DNA of 64,000 nucleotides from Microbacterium neungamense (GCF_024971095.1 NZ_CP069717.1:1116001-1180000); one strand, 5' to 3'; positions 50,838 through 60,588 are shown, numbered from the stretch's first letter. The notes: generated by a model from the letters alone, not told the origin. A program made the numbers and translations.

Positions 50838-51818
50838 ATGGCTGTCACGGAAGCCCGGGGACGGGACACGAAGGTGCGCGCGGCGCTCACCGCCGCCAAG
50901 CTCTACTACCTGCAGGACATGACCATGGAGGCGATCGCCCGCGAGCTCGGCACCTCCCGCTCCTCGGTGTCCCGGCTGCTGGGCTACGCGCGCGACACCG
51001 GGCTGGTCGACATCCGGGTGAACTCGCCGTTCGAACGCGCGGGCATGCTCGAACAGCGCATCCGGGACCGGTTCCGCGTCGCGGCGCACGTGGTGCCCAT
51101 GCCCGGAGTGATCAACGAGGTGGAGCGCATGGAGCGCGTGGCCCTCACCGCCGGGCGCCTCCTGTCGCAGTTCATCGACTCGAACATGGTGGTCGGCATC
51201 GCCTGGGGATCGACGATCAGCATGGTGAGCCGCTCCCTGGTGCAGAAGGACACCCACAACACGACGTTCGTGCAGCTCAACGGCGCAGGGAACACGCAGA
51301 CCAGCGGCCTGGAGTACTCCAGCGACATCCTGCAGCGCTTCGGCCGCGCCTTCGGCGCGCAGGTCGAGCAGTTCCCGGTGCCGGCCTTCTTCGACGACCC
51401 GGCGACCCGCGAGGCGATGTGGCGCGAGCGCAGCACCCGCCGGGTGCTGGCTTATCAGGCCAAGATGGACGTCGCCGTGTTCAGCCTCGGCTCACCCGCC
51501 GCCGAGGTGCCCAGCCGCGTCTACGTCGGCGGATACCTAAGCGAGGAGGACTACCGCAACCTCCGGGAGGACGGCGCCATCGGCGATGTCGCGACGGTGT
51601 TCTTCCGCGCGGACGGCAGCTGGCGCGACATCCGGCTGAACGCCCGGGCCACCGGGCCAGGGCTGGACCGGTTGCGCCGCGTGCCGCGCCGGGTGTGCAT
51701 CGTGTCCGGGGTGGCGAAGCTGGACAGCCTGCGCGCGGCCATCGCCGCCGGCGTCGTCACGGACGTGGTGCTGGACGAGACCCTCGCCCGCGGCCTCGCC
51801 GAGCAGGGCGAACGCTGA
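50838..51818 (+). CDS. SorC/DeoR-type sugar-binding transcriptional regulator
   Basis: 326 residues. N-terminal HTH TMEAIARELGTSRSSVSRLL (recognition helix) and C-terminal sugar-phosphate-binding domain: GIAWGSTISMVS, VQLNGAGNTQTSG, GRAFGAQVEQFPVPAFFDDP and RVYVGGYLSEEDY. The effector is probably a phosphorylated glycerol/sugar metabolite; regulation of glpDFK is inferred from divergence and the shared palindrome. GGAGGTGCGGGG precedes the start. Confidence 0.9.
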   Translation: MAVTEARGRDTKVRAALTAAKLYYLQDMTMEAIARELGTSRSSVSRLLGYARDTGLVDIRVNSPFERAGMLEQRIRDRFRVAAHVVPMPGVINEVERMERVALTAGRLLSQFIDSNMVVGIAWGSTISMVSRSLVQKDTHNTTFVQLNGAGNTQTSGLEYSSDILQRFGRAFGAQVEQFPVPAFFDDPATREAMWRERSTRRVLAYQAKMDVAVFSLGSPAAEVPSRVYVGGYLSEEDYRNLREDGAIGDVATVFFRADGSWRDIRLNARATGPGLDRLRRVPRRVCIVSGVAKLDSLRAAIAAGVVTDVVLDETLARGLAEQGER

Positions 51819-51869
51819 CGCCCGCGACGCCGACCCGAGGGCTGCGGCGCCGAGGCCCGGTCGCCGAGG

Positions 51870-53036
51870 CTACGGCGCCGCCGAGGGCGAGGGTGCCACC
51901 GAGGTCTCCGGGCCCTGACGGAACTCCCGGATCAGGTGATGCACGACCGCGTGCAGATCTCCGTCGGCGCCGTCGGCCGCGGCCAGCTGCCGCTCGTAGC
52001 TGGCGCCCACCTGAAGCGTGGTGAGCACGCCGTCCAGCTCCGCCGCGCACCCCAGGTCACGGGCGACCGGGCGGAGATCCTCGACGACGGCCGCCAGGTG
52101 CTCGCGCACGGGGACCTGCGACCCCGCGGCATCCACGATCACGCGGGCGTCCAGGCCGTAGCGAGCCGCGCGCCACTTGTTCTCGCGGTGGAACCACGGC
52201 GGCATGGTCGCGAGAGTGCGCCCCTCGTCCAGCTCGCGGGAGAAGTGCTCCACGAGCGACTGCACGAGCGCCGCCACCGAGGCCAGCTCGCTGAGCGTGG
52301 ACATGCCGTCGCACGCGCGCACCTCGACGGTGCCCCACCGCGGCGCGGGGCGGATGTCCCAGCGCACCTCCGAGGCGTCCTGCATCACCCCCGTGCGGAC
52401 CATGTCGTCCAAGTACGACTCGAACTCCGCCCACGTGTGCAGCGACCACGGCAGCCCGGCGGTGGGCAGCTGCTGGAAGACGAGGGCGCGGTTGGACGCG
52501 TACCCGGTCCGCTCACCGGCCCAGTACGGGCTGGAGGCGGCGAGGGCCTGCAGATGGGGCAGGAAGTTGGAGAGCGCCGCGATGATCGGCAGCACCTTGT
52601 CGCGGTCGTCGACGCCGACGTGCACGTGGATGCCCCAGATCATCATGTTCCGGCCCCACCACTGGGTCCGCTCGATCAGCTTGTGATAGCGGGTCTTGTC
52701 GGTGACCCGCTGGTTGTACCACTGCGCGAAGGGGTGGCTGCCGGCGGATAGCAGCTCGATCCCGGCCGGGTCGGTCGCGGCGCGGACGGTCGCGATCGCC
52801 GCGGCGATGTCGTCGAGCGCCTCGGCGACGGTGCCGCCGACGCCGCTGGTGACCTCGATCGTGTTGGTCAGCAGCTCGCCGGTGACGGTGTGGCGCTCGG
52901 CGGCGCTCTGCTCCTCGAGCGCGCCGAGCAGCTCAGGAGCTCTTCCCACCAGATCCCCGGTCTTCGGGTCGGCGAGCATGATCTCCCACTCCACGCCGAC
53001 GGTGGAGCGGGCGGACGGCGCGAATTCCAGCGGCAC
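51870..53036 (-). CDS. Carboxylate-amine ligase, YbdK / glutamate-cysteine ligase 2 family
   Basis: 388 residues from a GTG at 53036; an ATG at 53072 would add 12 residues of no family character. GCS2 fold: [13 protein letters not shown] (ATP/metal Glu), [13 protein letters not shown], and [12 protein letters not shown]. YbdK proteins have weak gamma-glutamylcysteine synthetase activity in vitro; in Actinobacteria that use mycothiol the true product is unclear. It converges with the SorC gene, 51 bases apart. Confidence 0.88.
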   Translation of the reverse strand: MPLEFAPSARSTVGVEWEIMLADPKTGDLVGRAPELLGALEEQSAAERHTVTGELLTNTIEVTSGVGGTVAEALDDIAAAIATVRAATDPAGIELLSAGSHPFAQWYNQRVTDKTRYHKLIERTQWWGRNMMIWGIHVHVGVDDRDKVLPIIAALSNFLPHLQALAASSPYWAGERTGYASNRALVFQQLPTAGLPWSLHTWAEFESYLDDMVRTGVMQDASEVRWDIRPAPRWGTVEVRACDGMSTLSELASVAALVQSLVEHFSRELDEGRTLATMPPWFHRENKWRAARYGLDARVIVDAAGSQVPVREHLAAVVEDLRPVARDLGCAAELDGVLTTLQVGASYERQLAAADGADGDLHAVVHHLIREFRQGPETSVAPSPSAAP

Positions 53037-53241
53037 GCGCTCAGTCTGGCACGGCCCCCCCGGCCGGTGCATCCGCGCGCGTCATGGTTCGCGTCACACG
53101 GAGCGATCTGGCAGAATGGAGGGTCGGACGGCCTGCTCGACCCTCTATCCAGCATCCGTCCACCCTCAGAGCTTCCGCCGGGTGTGCACCCCACGCTCCA
53201 GGCGACCAGTTCGTCTTCCTTCCACACCACTCAGGAGAATC

Positions 53242-53670
53242 GTGGCTGTCAAGATCCGTCTCAAGCGCATGGGCAAGATCCGCGCACCCTACTACCGCAT
53301 CGTCGTCGCCGACTCGCGCACCAAGCGCGACGGTCGCGTGATCGAGGAGATCGGCAAGTACCACCCGACCGAGGAGCCCTCGTTCATCGAGGTCGACTCC
53401 GAGCGCGCCCAGTACTGGCTGTCCGTCGGCGCGCAGCCGACCGAGCAGGTCACCGCGTTGCTGAAGATCACCGGCGACTGGGGCAAGTTCAAGGGCGACA
53501 AGGACGCCAAGTCCACCCTGAAGACCGCAGAGCCGAAGCCGGCCTTCGAGATCGACTCCGCCAAGAAGTCGGTCATCAAGCCCAAGGCCGAGAAGAAGGC
53601 CGAGGCTCCGGCCGAGCCGGCTGAGGCGCCTGCCGAGGACGCCGCCGAGGCCGCGGCCGACGCCGAGTAA
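53242..53670 (+). CDS. rpsP: 30S ribosomal protein S16
   Basis: 142 residues from a GTG at 53242: [20 protein letters not shown], then [13 protein letters not shown] and [12 protein letters not shown]. After residue ~90 a Lys/Ala/Glu-rich tail of about 50 residues extends it, a feature of actinobacterial S16. First of the usual rpsP-khpA-rimM-trmD run. Confidence 0.96.
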   Translation: MAVKIRLKRMGKIRAPYYRIVVADSRTKRDGRVIEEIGKYHPTEEPSFIEVDSERAQYWLSVGAQPTEQVTALLKITGDWGKFKGDKDAKSTLKTAEPKPAFEIDSAKKSVIKPKAEKKAEAPAEPAEAPAEDAAEAAADAE

Positions 53671-53676
53671 GCCGTC

Positions 53677-53907
53677 GTGCTCGCCGCCGCGCTCGAACAC
53701 GTCGTCAAGGGGATCGTCGATCACCCGGACGACGTCCGCATCACCGCATCCGCATCGCCGCGAGGCGACCTGCTCGAGGTGCACGTGCACCCGGATGACC
53801 GTGGTCGCGTGATCGGGCGCGGCGGCCGCACAGCGAAGGCGCTGCGGACGCTCATCTCCGCACTGGCCGACGGGCGTCGCGTGCGCGTCGACGTCGCGGA
53901 CGACTGA
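53677..53907 (+). CDS. khpA: KH-domain RNA-binding protein KhpA
   Basis: 76 residues from a GTG. A single KH fold with the GxxG loop in RVIGRGGRTAKALRTLI. KhpA, usually with KhpB, binds many RNAs. 6 bases after rpsP and 1 base before rimM. Confidence 0.92.
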   Translation: MLAAALEHVVKGIVDHPDDVRITASASPRGDLLEVHVHPDDRGRVIGRGGRTAKALRTLISALADGRRVRVDVADD

Positions 53908-53908
53908 C

Positions 53909-54508
53909 GTGGCGCAGGACAAGGCCCGCAACCAGCTCCGGGTCGGACGCCTCCTCAAGGCGCACGGGCTCAAGGGCGCCCTCAAGCTCGAGCTCTACAC
54001 CGACAATCCCGAGCGCCGGTTCGTGCCGGGCGCCGAGTTCACCCTGCAGGTGCCCGAGGCGTCGGTCTGGCACGGCAAGACCGTCACTGTCCGCGACTAC
54101 CGCGTGATGAACGGCAGCTCGGTCGTCTTCCTCGAGGGCGTGGAGGACCGCACCACCGCCGAGTCCCTGGTCCGGGCCATCCTGTGGATGGACGAGGACG
54201 ACGAGGCCGAGGAGAACGCCTGGTACGACCACCAGCTCGTCGGGCTGGACGTCGTCCGCGACGACCGGGTCGTCGGCCGTGTGCTGCGCGTGGATCACCT
54301 GCCCGCCCAGGATCTGCTCATCGTGAAGACGGATGCCGGCGAGGTCATGGTGCCGTTCGTCGAGGCGATCGTGCCCACCGTCGACGTGGCCGCTGGGCGC
54401 ATCGTCGTCACCCCTCCGCCCGGGCTGTTCGAGGAGCTGCCGGCGGAGACCTCGGACACGGACGCCGCCCCCTCGGCGGCGCGCGACGCGTCCCCGGCAT
54501 CCGACTGA
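53909..54508 (+). CDS. rimM: 16S rRNA processing protein RimM
   Basis: 199 residues from a GTG. N-terminal beta barrel ([20 protein letters not shown]) and C-terminal PRC barrel ([20 protein letters not shown] ... [15 protein letters not shown]). Helps assemble the 30S head around S19. A Thr/Ala/Asp-rich tail of about 25 residues follows the PRC domain. trmD starts 17 bases later. Confidence 0.94.
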   Translation: MAQDKARNQLRVGRLLKAHGLKGALKLELYTDNPERRFVPGAEFTLQVPEASVWHGKTVTVRDYRVMNGSSVVFLEGVEDRTTAESLVRAILWMDEDDEAEENAWYDHQLVGLDVVRDDRVVGRVLRVDHLPAQDLLIVKTDAGEVMVPFVEAIVPTVDVAAGRIVVTPPPGLFEELPAETSDTDAAPSAARDASPASD

Positions 54509-54525
54509 CCCGCGCGGACGCAGCC

Positions 54526-55227
54526 ATGCGGATCGACGTCGTCTCCATCTTCCCGTCCTACTTCGACGGATTGACCCTGTCGCTGCTCGGCAAGGCGCGG
54601 GACGCCGGCATCCTCGATCTGCACGTGCACGACCTGCGCGAGTGGACCCACGACCGGCACCGCACTGTCGACGACACCCCGTACGGGGGCGGCGCCGGCA
54701 TGGTGATGAAGCCTGAGCCGTGGGGCGAGGCGCTCGACGCCCTCACTCCGGCCGAAGGCATGGCAGACCCGCGGCCGACCATCATCTTCCCCTCTCCCGC
54801 CGGCGAGCTGTTCACGCAGCGCACGGCCCGGGAACTGGCCACGCGCGAGCACCTCGTCTTCGGCTGCGGGCGCTACGAGGGCATCGACGAGCGGGTGTTC
54901 GACTACGCCGCGACCCGCGGCGAGGTCCGGCTGATCAGCCTCGGCGACTACGTGCTCAACGGGGGAGAGGTCGCCGTGATGGCGATGATCGAGGCCATCG
55001 GCCGGCTCATCCCCGGCGTGGTGGGCAATCCCGAGAGCCTCGTCGAGGAGTCGCACGAGGACGGCCTGCTGGAGTACCCCTCCTACACGAAGCCGTCCGT
55101 GTGGCGCGACCGGCCGGTGCCGGAGGTGCTGCTCAGCGGCAACCACGGCGCGATCGCCGCATGGCGGCGCGAGCAGCAGCTCGAGCGGACCCGCGCCCGC
55201 CGCCCCGATCTCCTCGCCGGCGAGTGA
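54526..55227 (+). CDS. trmD: tRNA (guanine-N1)-methyltransferase
   Basis: 233 residues. SPOUT fold with the trefoil-knot motifs [28 protein letters not shown] and [20 protein letters not shown], then [16 protein letters not shown]. Makes m1G37 in tRNAs reading CNN/GGG codons, preventing +1 slippage. Last gene of the rpsP run. Confidence 0.96.
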   Translation: MRIDVVSIFPSYFDGLTLSLLGKARDAGILDLHVHDLREWTHDRHRTVDDTPYGGGAGMVMKPEPWGEALDALTPAEGMADPRPTIIFPSPAGELFTQRTARELATREHLVFGCGRYEGIDERVFDYAATRGEVRLISLGDYVLNGGEVAVMAMIEAIGRLIPGVVGNPESLVEESHEDGLLEYPSYTKPSVWRDRPVPEVLLSGNHGAIAAWRREQQLERTRARRPDLLAGE

Positions 55228-55243
55228 TCGCTCTCGGCGCTGA

Positions 55244-55249
55244 TAGCGT
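55244..55249 (+). promoter_or_regulatory. -10 hexamer of the methyltransferase gene (leaderless)
   Basis: TAGCGT, then 6 bases, then the ATG at 55256. Confidence 0.5.
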
Positions 55250-55255
55250 CCAGGC

Positions 55256-56023
55256 ATGGTCGATGAGGTGCTGGCGAAGTCGTTCCTGGATGCCGGGGAG
55301 GACTACGAGCGGTACCGGCCGGGCTTCCCCGAGGCCGCAGCCGAGGCGATCATCCCCGTGCCGGTGCGGGCGGCGCTCGATCTCGGCGCGGGAACGGGGA
55401 AGTTCACCGAGCGGCTGATCGGCCGGGCATCCCGCGTGATCGCGGTCGAGCCTTCGAGGCCGATGCTCGACGTGCTGCGCGCCAAGCTGCCGTCCGTGGA
55501 GGCGCTGATCGGCACCGCCGAGGAGGTGCCCGTGGAGGACGCCTCGGTCGACGTCGTCACGGTGGCGCAGGCCTTCCACTGGTTCGACCGCGAGCGCGCC
55601 TGCGCGCAGATCCGCCTCGTGCTGGTTCCGGGCGGCGTTCTGGGCCTGCTGTGGAACCGCTTCGATCCCGCGTGCGCATGGGACCGCGCGTGTCAGCGGA
55701 TCCTGCATCCTGCTCTCGGCGACCGACCGGGTGCCACGACCGCGTCGGTGACCGAGGAGCTGCCGGGATTCGTGCTCGAGGCCCGTCGCGAGATCGCGTG
55801 GCGCGAGCGGATCACGCGCACCGGCTACCTCCGCCGCTGGCAGACCGTCAGCAGCTTCCTCGTCGCGGATGACCGGGAGCGTCGGCGGATGACGGCGGGG
55901 ATCGAGGCGGCCGGGATCACCGAGGTGTTCGTGTACCGGAGCGCGAAGCGCCGGGACGGCACGGGATCTGCTCAGCGGGCGGAACCCGCGGGGAGCGGTC
56001 CGGTCGAGGCCTCCGCGTCCTGA
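55256..56023 (+). CDS. Class I SAM-dependent methyltransferase
   Basis: 255 residues. Motif I ALDLGAGTGKFTE, motif post-I VIAVEPSRPML, and the WFDRERACAQIRLVLVPGGV segment of the UbiE/SmtA-like group. The substrate is unknown. Its last 52 bases overlap the 3' end of the converging DedA gene, so the two C-termini are encoded by opposite strands of the same DNA. Confidence 0.85.
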   Translation: MVDEVLAKSFLDAGEDYERYRPGFPEAAAEAIIPVPVRAALDLGAGTGKFTERLIGRASRVIAVEPSRPMLDVLRAKLPSVEALIGTAEEVPVEDASVDVVTVAQAFHWFDRERACAQIRLVLVPGGVLGLLWNRFDPACAWDRACQRILHPALGDRPGATTASVTEELPGFVLEARREIAWRERITRTGYLRRWQTVSSFLVADDRERRRMTAGIEAAGITEVFVYRSAKRRDGTGSAQRAEPAGSGPVEASAS

Positions 56024-56730
56024 TCCGCGTCGGCACCGGCTGCCGTCCGCCCGCGCCGCAGCTCACGCGGTTCCGGTTCGCGCCGGGCCGCCCGGAGCGA
56101 GCGGGCGCGCACGACGGCGAACATCGTGAGTACGAGGCCGACGGCGGCGATCACCACGTTCTGGGCCACGTCGACGTACTGCTCGACGATGTGCCAGCCG
56201 GTGCCGAGGAACCAGCCGCACAGGATGAACAGCGTGTTCCAGAGCAGGCTGCCGATCGCGGTCAGCAGGCCGAAATGCCACAGAGGCATCCGCGCGACGC
56301 CCGCCGGGAGGGAGATGAGGCTGCGGAACACGGGCACGAATCGCCCGAAGAACACCGCCTTGCCGCCATGCCGTTCGAACCACGCCACCGTCCGGTCCAC
56401 GTCCGCCGCCGACACCAGCGGCAGCCGGTCGGCCACCCGGCGCAGTCGGCTCACGCCGAAAGCCGCCCCCAGCCCGTACAGGGCGAACGCCCCCGCAAGC
56501 GAACCGAGCGTCGTCCACGTCACCGCCTCCCACAGCGCGAACGCCCCCTGATGGGCCGCGAGGCCCGCCATCGGGAGAATGGCCTCACTCGGCAACGGCG
56601 GGAAGAGGTTCTCCAGAGCGATGGCCACGCCGGCGCCGGCGGGTCCGATCACATCCATCAGACGCACGACCGTGTCGATCAGCCAGCCCAGCCAGGATCC
56701 GTCGTTCGCCGCGGCGTGTCGCATCGTCAT
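55972..56730 (-). CDS. DedA-family membrane protein
   Basis: 252 residues. The DedA/SNARE-assoc hallmark pieces are present: ENLFPPLPSEAILPMAGL, the GRFVPVFRSLISLPAGVARM segment, and GSLLWNTLFILCGWFLG. About five membrane helices. DedA proteins flip undecaprenyl phosphate or other lipids and support envelope homeostasis. The charged C-terminal tail overlaps the convergent methyltransferase by 52 bases. Confidence 0.9.
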   Translation of the reverse strand: MTMRHAAANDGSWLGWLIDTVVRLMDVIGPAGAGVAIALENLFPPLPSEAILPMAGLAAHQGAFALWEAVTWTTLGSLAGAFALYGLGAAFGVSRLRRVADRLPLVSAADVDRTVAWFERHGGKAVFFGRFVPVFRSLISLPAGVARMPLWHFGLLTAIGSLLWNTLFILCGWFLGTGWHIVEQYVDVAQNVVIAAVGLVLTMFAVVRARSLRAARREPEPRELRRGRTAAGADADQDAEASTGPLPAGSAR

Positions 56731-56833
56731 CGTCTGGCGTTCCCCCGGTCGTCGGACGTGTCACGCACGAGGGTAGACGGCGGGCTTCAGCTGTGCCTGG
56801 GAGCCGCCTGCACGAGAACCGTCCCGCTGCCGG

Positions 56834-57616
56834 TCAGTCGACGCCGAGGAAGGAGCGGTCGGTGAGCACGATCGGTCCGTCCGCGGTGACCGCGACGGTG
56901 TGCTCGGAGTGGGCTCCACGGGAGCCGTCGGCGCTGCGCAGCGTCCAGCCGTCGGGGTCGGTGATCAGCTCGTCGGTCGTGGCGAGGAACCACGGCTCCA
57001 GGGCGAAGACGAGGCCCGCGCGCAGCGGGAACCCGCGGCCCGCGCGTCCGTCGTTCGGCACGTGCGGGTCGCCGTGCATGATCCGCCCGACGCCGTGCCC
57101 GCCGAAGTCGGTGTTGATCGAGTACCCCTCGCCCCGGGCGACGGCGGCGATGGCGGCCGAGATGTCGCCGATCCGGTTGCCGACCGTGGCGGCAGCGATC
57201 GCCGCGTCCAGGGCGCGCTCCGTGGTGTCGATGAGGCGCAGGTCCTCGTCGCGCGGCGTGCCGACGACGAAGGAGATCGCCGAGTCGGCGACCCAGCCGT
57301 CGACGGACACCGCGAAGTCGAGCGAGACCAGGTCGCCGTCGCGCAGGTCGTAGTCGTGCGGCAGGCCGTGCAGCACCGCGTCGTTCACGGAGGTGCAGAT
57401 CACCTTCCCGAACGGGCTCGCTCCGAACGACGGGTGGTAGTCGATGTAGCACGACTCGGCCCCGGCCTTGCGGATGAGGTCGTGGGCGCGGCGGTCGATG
57501 TCGAGCAGGTTGGTGCCCACGGTCGTCTCCTCGCGCAGCGTCGCCAGGGTCTCGGCGACGAAGCGGCCGGCGGCGCGCATCTCGTCGATCTCGGCCGGGG
57601 TGCGCAGTTCGATCAT
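56834..57616 (-). CDS. map: Methionine aminopeptidase, type I
   Basis: 260 residues. Five metal ligands in order: Asp in SLDFAVSVDGW, Asp in VADSAIS, His in GHGVGRIMHGDPH, Glu in FALEPW and Glu in AHSEHTVAV. Removes N-terminal Met from new proteins. Upstream GAGGACTACCCC before ATG. Often next to secY/adk in Actinobacteria, but here alone beside dedA, so this may be the second map copy. Confidence 0.94.
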   Translation of the reverse strand: MIELRTPAEIDEMRAAGRFVAETLATLREETTVGTNLLDIDRRAHDLIRKAGAESCYIDYHPSFGASPFGKVICTSVNDAVLHGLPHDYDLRDGDLVSLDFAVSVDGWVADSAISFVVGTPRDEDLRLIDTTERALDAAIAAATVGNRIGDISAAIAAVARGEGYSINTDFGGHGVGRIMHGDPHVPNDGRAGRGFPLRAGLVFALEPWFLATTDELITDPDGWTLRSADGSRGAHSEHTVAVTADGPIVLTDRSFLGVD

Positions 57617-57707
57617 GGGGTAGTCCTCTCGTCGGCATCCATTCTCCCCGATGCGCACACGGTGGATGCTCACAGCGAAACCCGGGTGGCGACCCGGGGA
57701 CGCGACG

Positions 57708-57713
57708 TACGAT
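57708..57713 (+). promoter_or_regulatory. -10 hexamer of the small membrane protein gene (leaderless)
   Basis: TACGAT, then 6 bases, then the ATG at 57720. Confidence 0.55.
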
Positions 57714-57719
57714 CGAGGC

Positions 57720-58202
57720 ATGTGGTTGCGACGCGCCTTCTTCCGCTGGCTCCTCCCGGCGGCCTTCGTGCTGCCGCTGTGGCTGCTGGTCGGCTGGGGC
57801 GTCTTCCAGGCCGGTGGCTGGGCGTTCGTCTGGGTGCTGTTCATCGCCATCCCGTCGGTGCTGGTCGGGCAGCTGCTGCTGACCCTGCTCACCCGCTCCC
57901 GGCCCTCCGTGCGCGCGGAACGGGCCGTCTCGTGGTGGGACGTGCTCGGCTTCACGAGCTGGCACGCGCTCACCATCGCCGTCGGCTTCTTCATCGACGG
58001 CGCATTCGGCTGGCTGCTCACCGGCGCGATCCTGGCCGCCATCGGCCTGTTCTGGCTGCAGCTGTGGCAGCTGTGGAACGAGGCGCGGGGGAGCGGCGCA
58101 CGCATCCGCGAGACCATCACCTGGTCGCGGGTCGAGAGCGCCGCGCCGCCGACGACCGCGCACGACGTGATCGTCATCCGGGAGCGCGACGAGCGCGAGT
58201 GA
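57720..58202 (+). CDS. Uncharacterised membrane protein
   Basis: 160 residues with about four membrane segments: LLPAAFVLPLWLLVGWGVF, FVWVLFIAIPSVLVGQLLL, FTSWHALTIAVGFFIDGAFG and LLTGAILAAIGLFWLQLW, followed by a soluble C-terminus (VESAAPPTTAHDVIVIRERD). The Trp-rich character and the segment WWDVLGFTSWHALTI recur in Microbacteriaceae proteins of unknown role. No family domain recognised. Divergent from map, with a leaderless promoter. Confidence 0.75.
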   Translation: MWLRRAFFRWLLPAAFVLPLWLLVGWGVFQAGGWAFVWVLFIAIPSVLVGQLLLTLLTRSRPSVRAERAVSWWDVLGFTSWHALTIAVGFFIDGAFGWLLTGAILAAIGLFWLQLWQLWNEARGSGARIRETITWSRVESAAPPTTAHDVIVIRERDERE

Positions 58203-58365
58203 CGCGGTTTGGCGGGCCGTCCGCTTCATGGCAGAATGGATGCTTGTGCCGTGACCCGGCTCTGCCTCAGGGGAGCCCGCGGACGCCTTGCGCGCCGTTC
58301 GGCACGAACCCGTTCCATTCCCTTCCATTGCATCCGACCTGTGGCGAGTGCAGAGAGAGACGATC

Positions 58366-58713
58366 ATGCAGATCCTCGACGCCGTCGACGCGGCTTCGCT
58401 CCGTTCCGACATCCCCGACTTCAACCCCGGTGACACCGTCAAGGTGCACGTGAACATCACCGAGGGCAACCGTTCCCGCATCCAGGTCTTCCAGGGCGTC
58501 GTCATCGCCCGCCAGGGTGACGGCGTGCGCGAGACCTTCACGGTCCGCAAGATCAGCTTCCAGGTGGGCGTCGAGCGCACCTTCCCGGTGCACTCCCCGG
58601 TGATCGACCACATCGAGGTCGTCACCCGCGGTGACGTTCGCCGCGCCAAGCTCTACTACCTGCGGAACCTCCGCGGCAAGAAGGCGAAGATCAAGGAGAA
58701 GCGCGACAACTGA
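58366..58713 (+). CDS. rplS: 50S ribosomal protein L19
   Basis: 115 residues, full length: [32 protein letters not shown] and the basic end [13 protein letters not shown] leader of about 110 bases with TGGCAGAATG at 58228-58240 precedes it and may carry its promoter. A strong terminator follows. Confidence 0.97.
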   Translation: MQILDAVDAASLRSDIPDFNPGDTVKVHVNITEGNRSRIQVFQGVVIARQGDGVRETFTVRKISFQVGVERTFPVHSPVIDHIEVVTRGDVRRAKLYYLRNLRGKKAKIKEKRDN

Positions 58714-58730
58714 CCGCGCCTCTGCCACGA

Positions 58731-58766
58731 CGCACCCCGGGACCCGCTCCCGGGGTGCGTTTCGTT
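58731..58766 (+). terminator. Rho-independent terminator after rplS
   Basis: CGCACCCCGGGA and its exact complement around CCCGC, then TTTCGTT, 18 bases after rplS. Confidence 0.85.
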
Positions 58767-58830
58767 GTGCCGGTGATGTGCAAGGCTTGAGGATGCCGTC
58801 GTGGGGCGGTGCCCGATGCAGAGGATGGAC

Positions 58831-59562
58831 ATGACGACCGAAGCCGCTCCCGCCGCCGATCGACCCAAGCGGCACCGCGGAATGCTCGTCTTCGTGCGGG
58901 ATGTGCTGGTCATCCTCCTCGTCGCGGCCCTGGTCTCCTTCGTCGTGAAGACCTTCGTGGTGCGCTCGTTCTACATCCCGTCCGGGTCGATGGAGCGGAC
59001 CCTGCTGGTGGACGACCGCATCCTCGTCGACGAGCTGACGCCGCGCTGGGCGGGCTACGACCGCGGCGACGTCGTCGTGTTCAAGGATCCCGGCGGCTGG
59101 CTGCCGCCGCAGCCGCAGCGTCCCGCCCGCCCCGCCCTCGTCGAGGCCGTGGACGCCGTCCTCACGTTCATCGGCATCTCCGCTTCCGACTCGCAGGACC
59201 ACCTCGTCAAGCGTGTGATCGGGATGCCCGGCGACCATGTCGTGTGCTGCAACGCTCTCGGGCAGATCACGATCAACGGCTCGCCCATCGACGAGCTGAG
59301 CTACCTCAACCTCCCCGACGGCGACACCGCCGCCTCCAACGCGGCCTTCGACGTCACCGTGCCCGAGGGGTCGTTGTGGGTGATGGGCGACAACCGCGAC
59401 CGCTCCCAGGACTCGCGGGCTCACCAGGACCTGCCCGGCGGCGGGTTCGTGCCGCTGCAGAACGTCGTGGGCCGGGCGTTCCTGACCACCTGGCCGCTGG
59501 ACCGCCTGGGACTGATCGACACCCACGACGACGTGTATCGTGCTGTGCGGGAGCCGGAATGA
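58831..59562 (+). CDS. lepB: Signal peptidase I
   Basis: 243 residues from the ATG at 58831 (GAGG 6 bases before it); upstream in-frame ATG/GTG codons lack a ribosome site. A membrane helix (LVILLVAALVSFVVKTF) precedes the catalytic Ser in YIPSGSMERTL, and the general-base Lys is in LVKRVIGMPGD. GDNRDRSQDSR closes the fold. Removes Sec/Tat signal peptides. The stop overlaps rnhB by ATGA. Confidence 0.95.
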   Translation: MTTEAAPAADRPKRHRGMLVFVRDVLVILLVAALVSFVVKTFVVRSFYIPSGSMERTLLVDDRILVDELTPRWAGYDRGDVVVFKDPGGWLPPQPQRPARPALVEAVDAVLTFIGISASDSQDHLVKRVIGMPGDHVVCCNALGQITINGSPIDELSYLNLPDGDTAASNAAFDVTVPEGSLWVMGDNRDRSQDSRAHQDLPGGGFVPLQNVVGRAFLTTWPLDRLGLIDTHDDVYRAVREPE

Positions 59563-60218
59563 CCGTCGTCGCACCCAGACTCACGCTCGAGAGGTCGCTG
59601 CTGAAGGAGTTCGACCTCATCATCGCGCTGGACGAGGTCGGTCGCGGGGCGCTGGCCGGACCGGTCGCGGTCGGAGCAGCGGTGATGGATGCCGCGGGGG
59701 CGCGGCGCCGGGTGCCGGAGGGACTGCGCGACTCGAAGCTCATCACGGAGAGGCGACGGCCCGAGATCGCCGAGAAGGCGCGCGGGTGGGTGCTCGCCTC
59801 CGGCGTCGGATGGGCCAGCGCCGCGGAGATCGACGAGGTCGGCATCATGCGGGCACTGGGCTTGGCGGCCTCGCGGGCGGTGGAGGCCGTGGTCGCGCAG
59901 GGCGCGGACGTCGACAGCGCCCTGGTGATCCTCGACGGCAACCACGACTACGTCTCCCGCGTGCATCCCACGCGTCTCACGGTGCGGCCGGTGATCAAGG
60001 CCGATCGCGACTGCGCGTCGGTGTCCGCCGCATCCGTGATCGCGAAGGTGGCGCGGGACGCGTACATGACGACGCTGCACGACGAGCACCCGGCCTACCA
60101 GTGGGACCGCAACAAGGGGTACGCGAGCCCCGAGCATCGCGAGGCGATCCGCGAGTGCGGGCTGTCGCCGTTCCATCGCGCCTCCTGGTCCATCGCCGAC
60201 GCACCCACCCTGTTCTGA
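59559..60218 (+). CDS. rnhB: Ribonuclease HII
   Basis: 219 residues. DEVGRGALAGPV (two catalytic acids), the VIKADRDCASVSAASVIAKV block and HPAYQWDRNKGYASPEH are the RNase HII motifs. Removes ribonucleotides and RNA primers from DNA. Coupled to lepB (ATGA). Confidence 0.95.
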   Translation: MTVVAPRLTLERSLLKEFDLIIALDEVGRGALAGPVAVGAAVMDAAGARRRVPEGLRDSKLITERRRPEIAEKARGWVLASGVGWASAAEIDEVGIMRALGLAASRAVEAVVAQGADVDSALVILDGNHDYVSRVHPTRLTVRPVIKADRDCASVSAASVIAKVARDAYMTTLHDEHPAYQWDRNKGYASPEHREAIRECGLSPFHRASWSIADAPTLF

Positions 60219-60261
60219 CCAGGACGGCGCGGCCCGGCCGGACTCGTAGGATGGAGTCATC

Positions 60262-60588
60262 ATGGATGAGGAAGCCTTCGACGACTACGACCGCGAACTC
60301 GAGCTGGCGCTGTTCCGGGAGTACCGGGACGTCGTCTCGCAGTTCCAGTACGTCGTCGAGACCGAGCGCCGCTTCTACCTCGCCAACGAGGTCAACGTGG
60401 TGCGGCGCGACACCGAGCACGACTTCTACTTCGAGATCTCGATGCACGACGTGTGGGTGTGGGACATCTACCGCGCCGACCGGTTCGTGAAGGCCGTGCG
60501 GGTGCTCACCTTCAAGGACGTCAACGTCGAGGAGCTGCAGCGCCGCGAGTTCGAGCTGCCGGAGGAGCTGTCGCTCGACGGCAAGTGA
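60262..60588 (+). CDS. DUF2469 family protein
   Basis: 108 residues, very conserved and strongly acidic: DDYDRELELALFREYRDVVS, ETERRFYLANEVNVVRR and WVWDIYRADRFVKAVRVLTF. Confined to Actinobacteria, always near rnhB and yraN; function unknown. A TAGGAT hexamer lies 9 bases before the ATG. Confidence 0.93.
   Translation: MDEEAFDDYDRELELALFREYRDVVSQFQYVVETERRFYLANEVNVVRRDTEHDFYFEISMHDVWVWDIYRADRFVKAVRVLTFKDVNVEELQRREFELPEELSLDGK

Noticed and set aside
53530..53670. S16 tail as a horizontally acquired domain
   Set aside because: Lys/Ala/Glu-rich S16 tails are usual in Actinobacteria.
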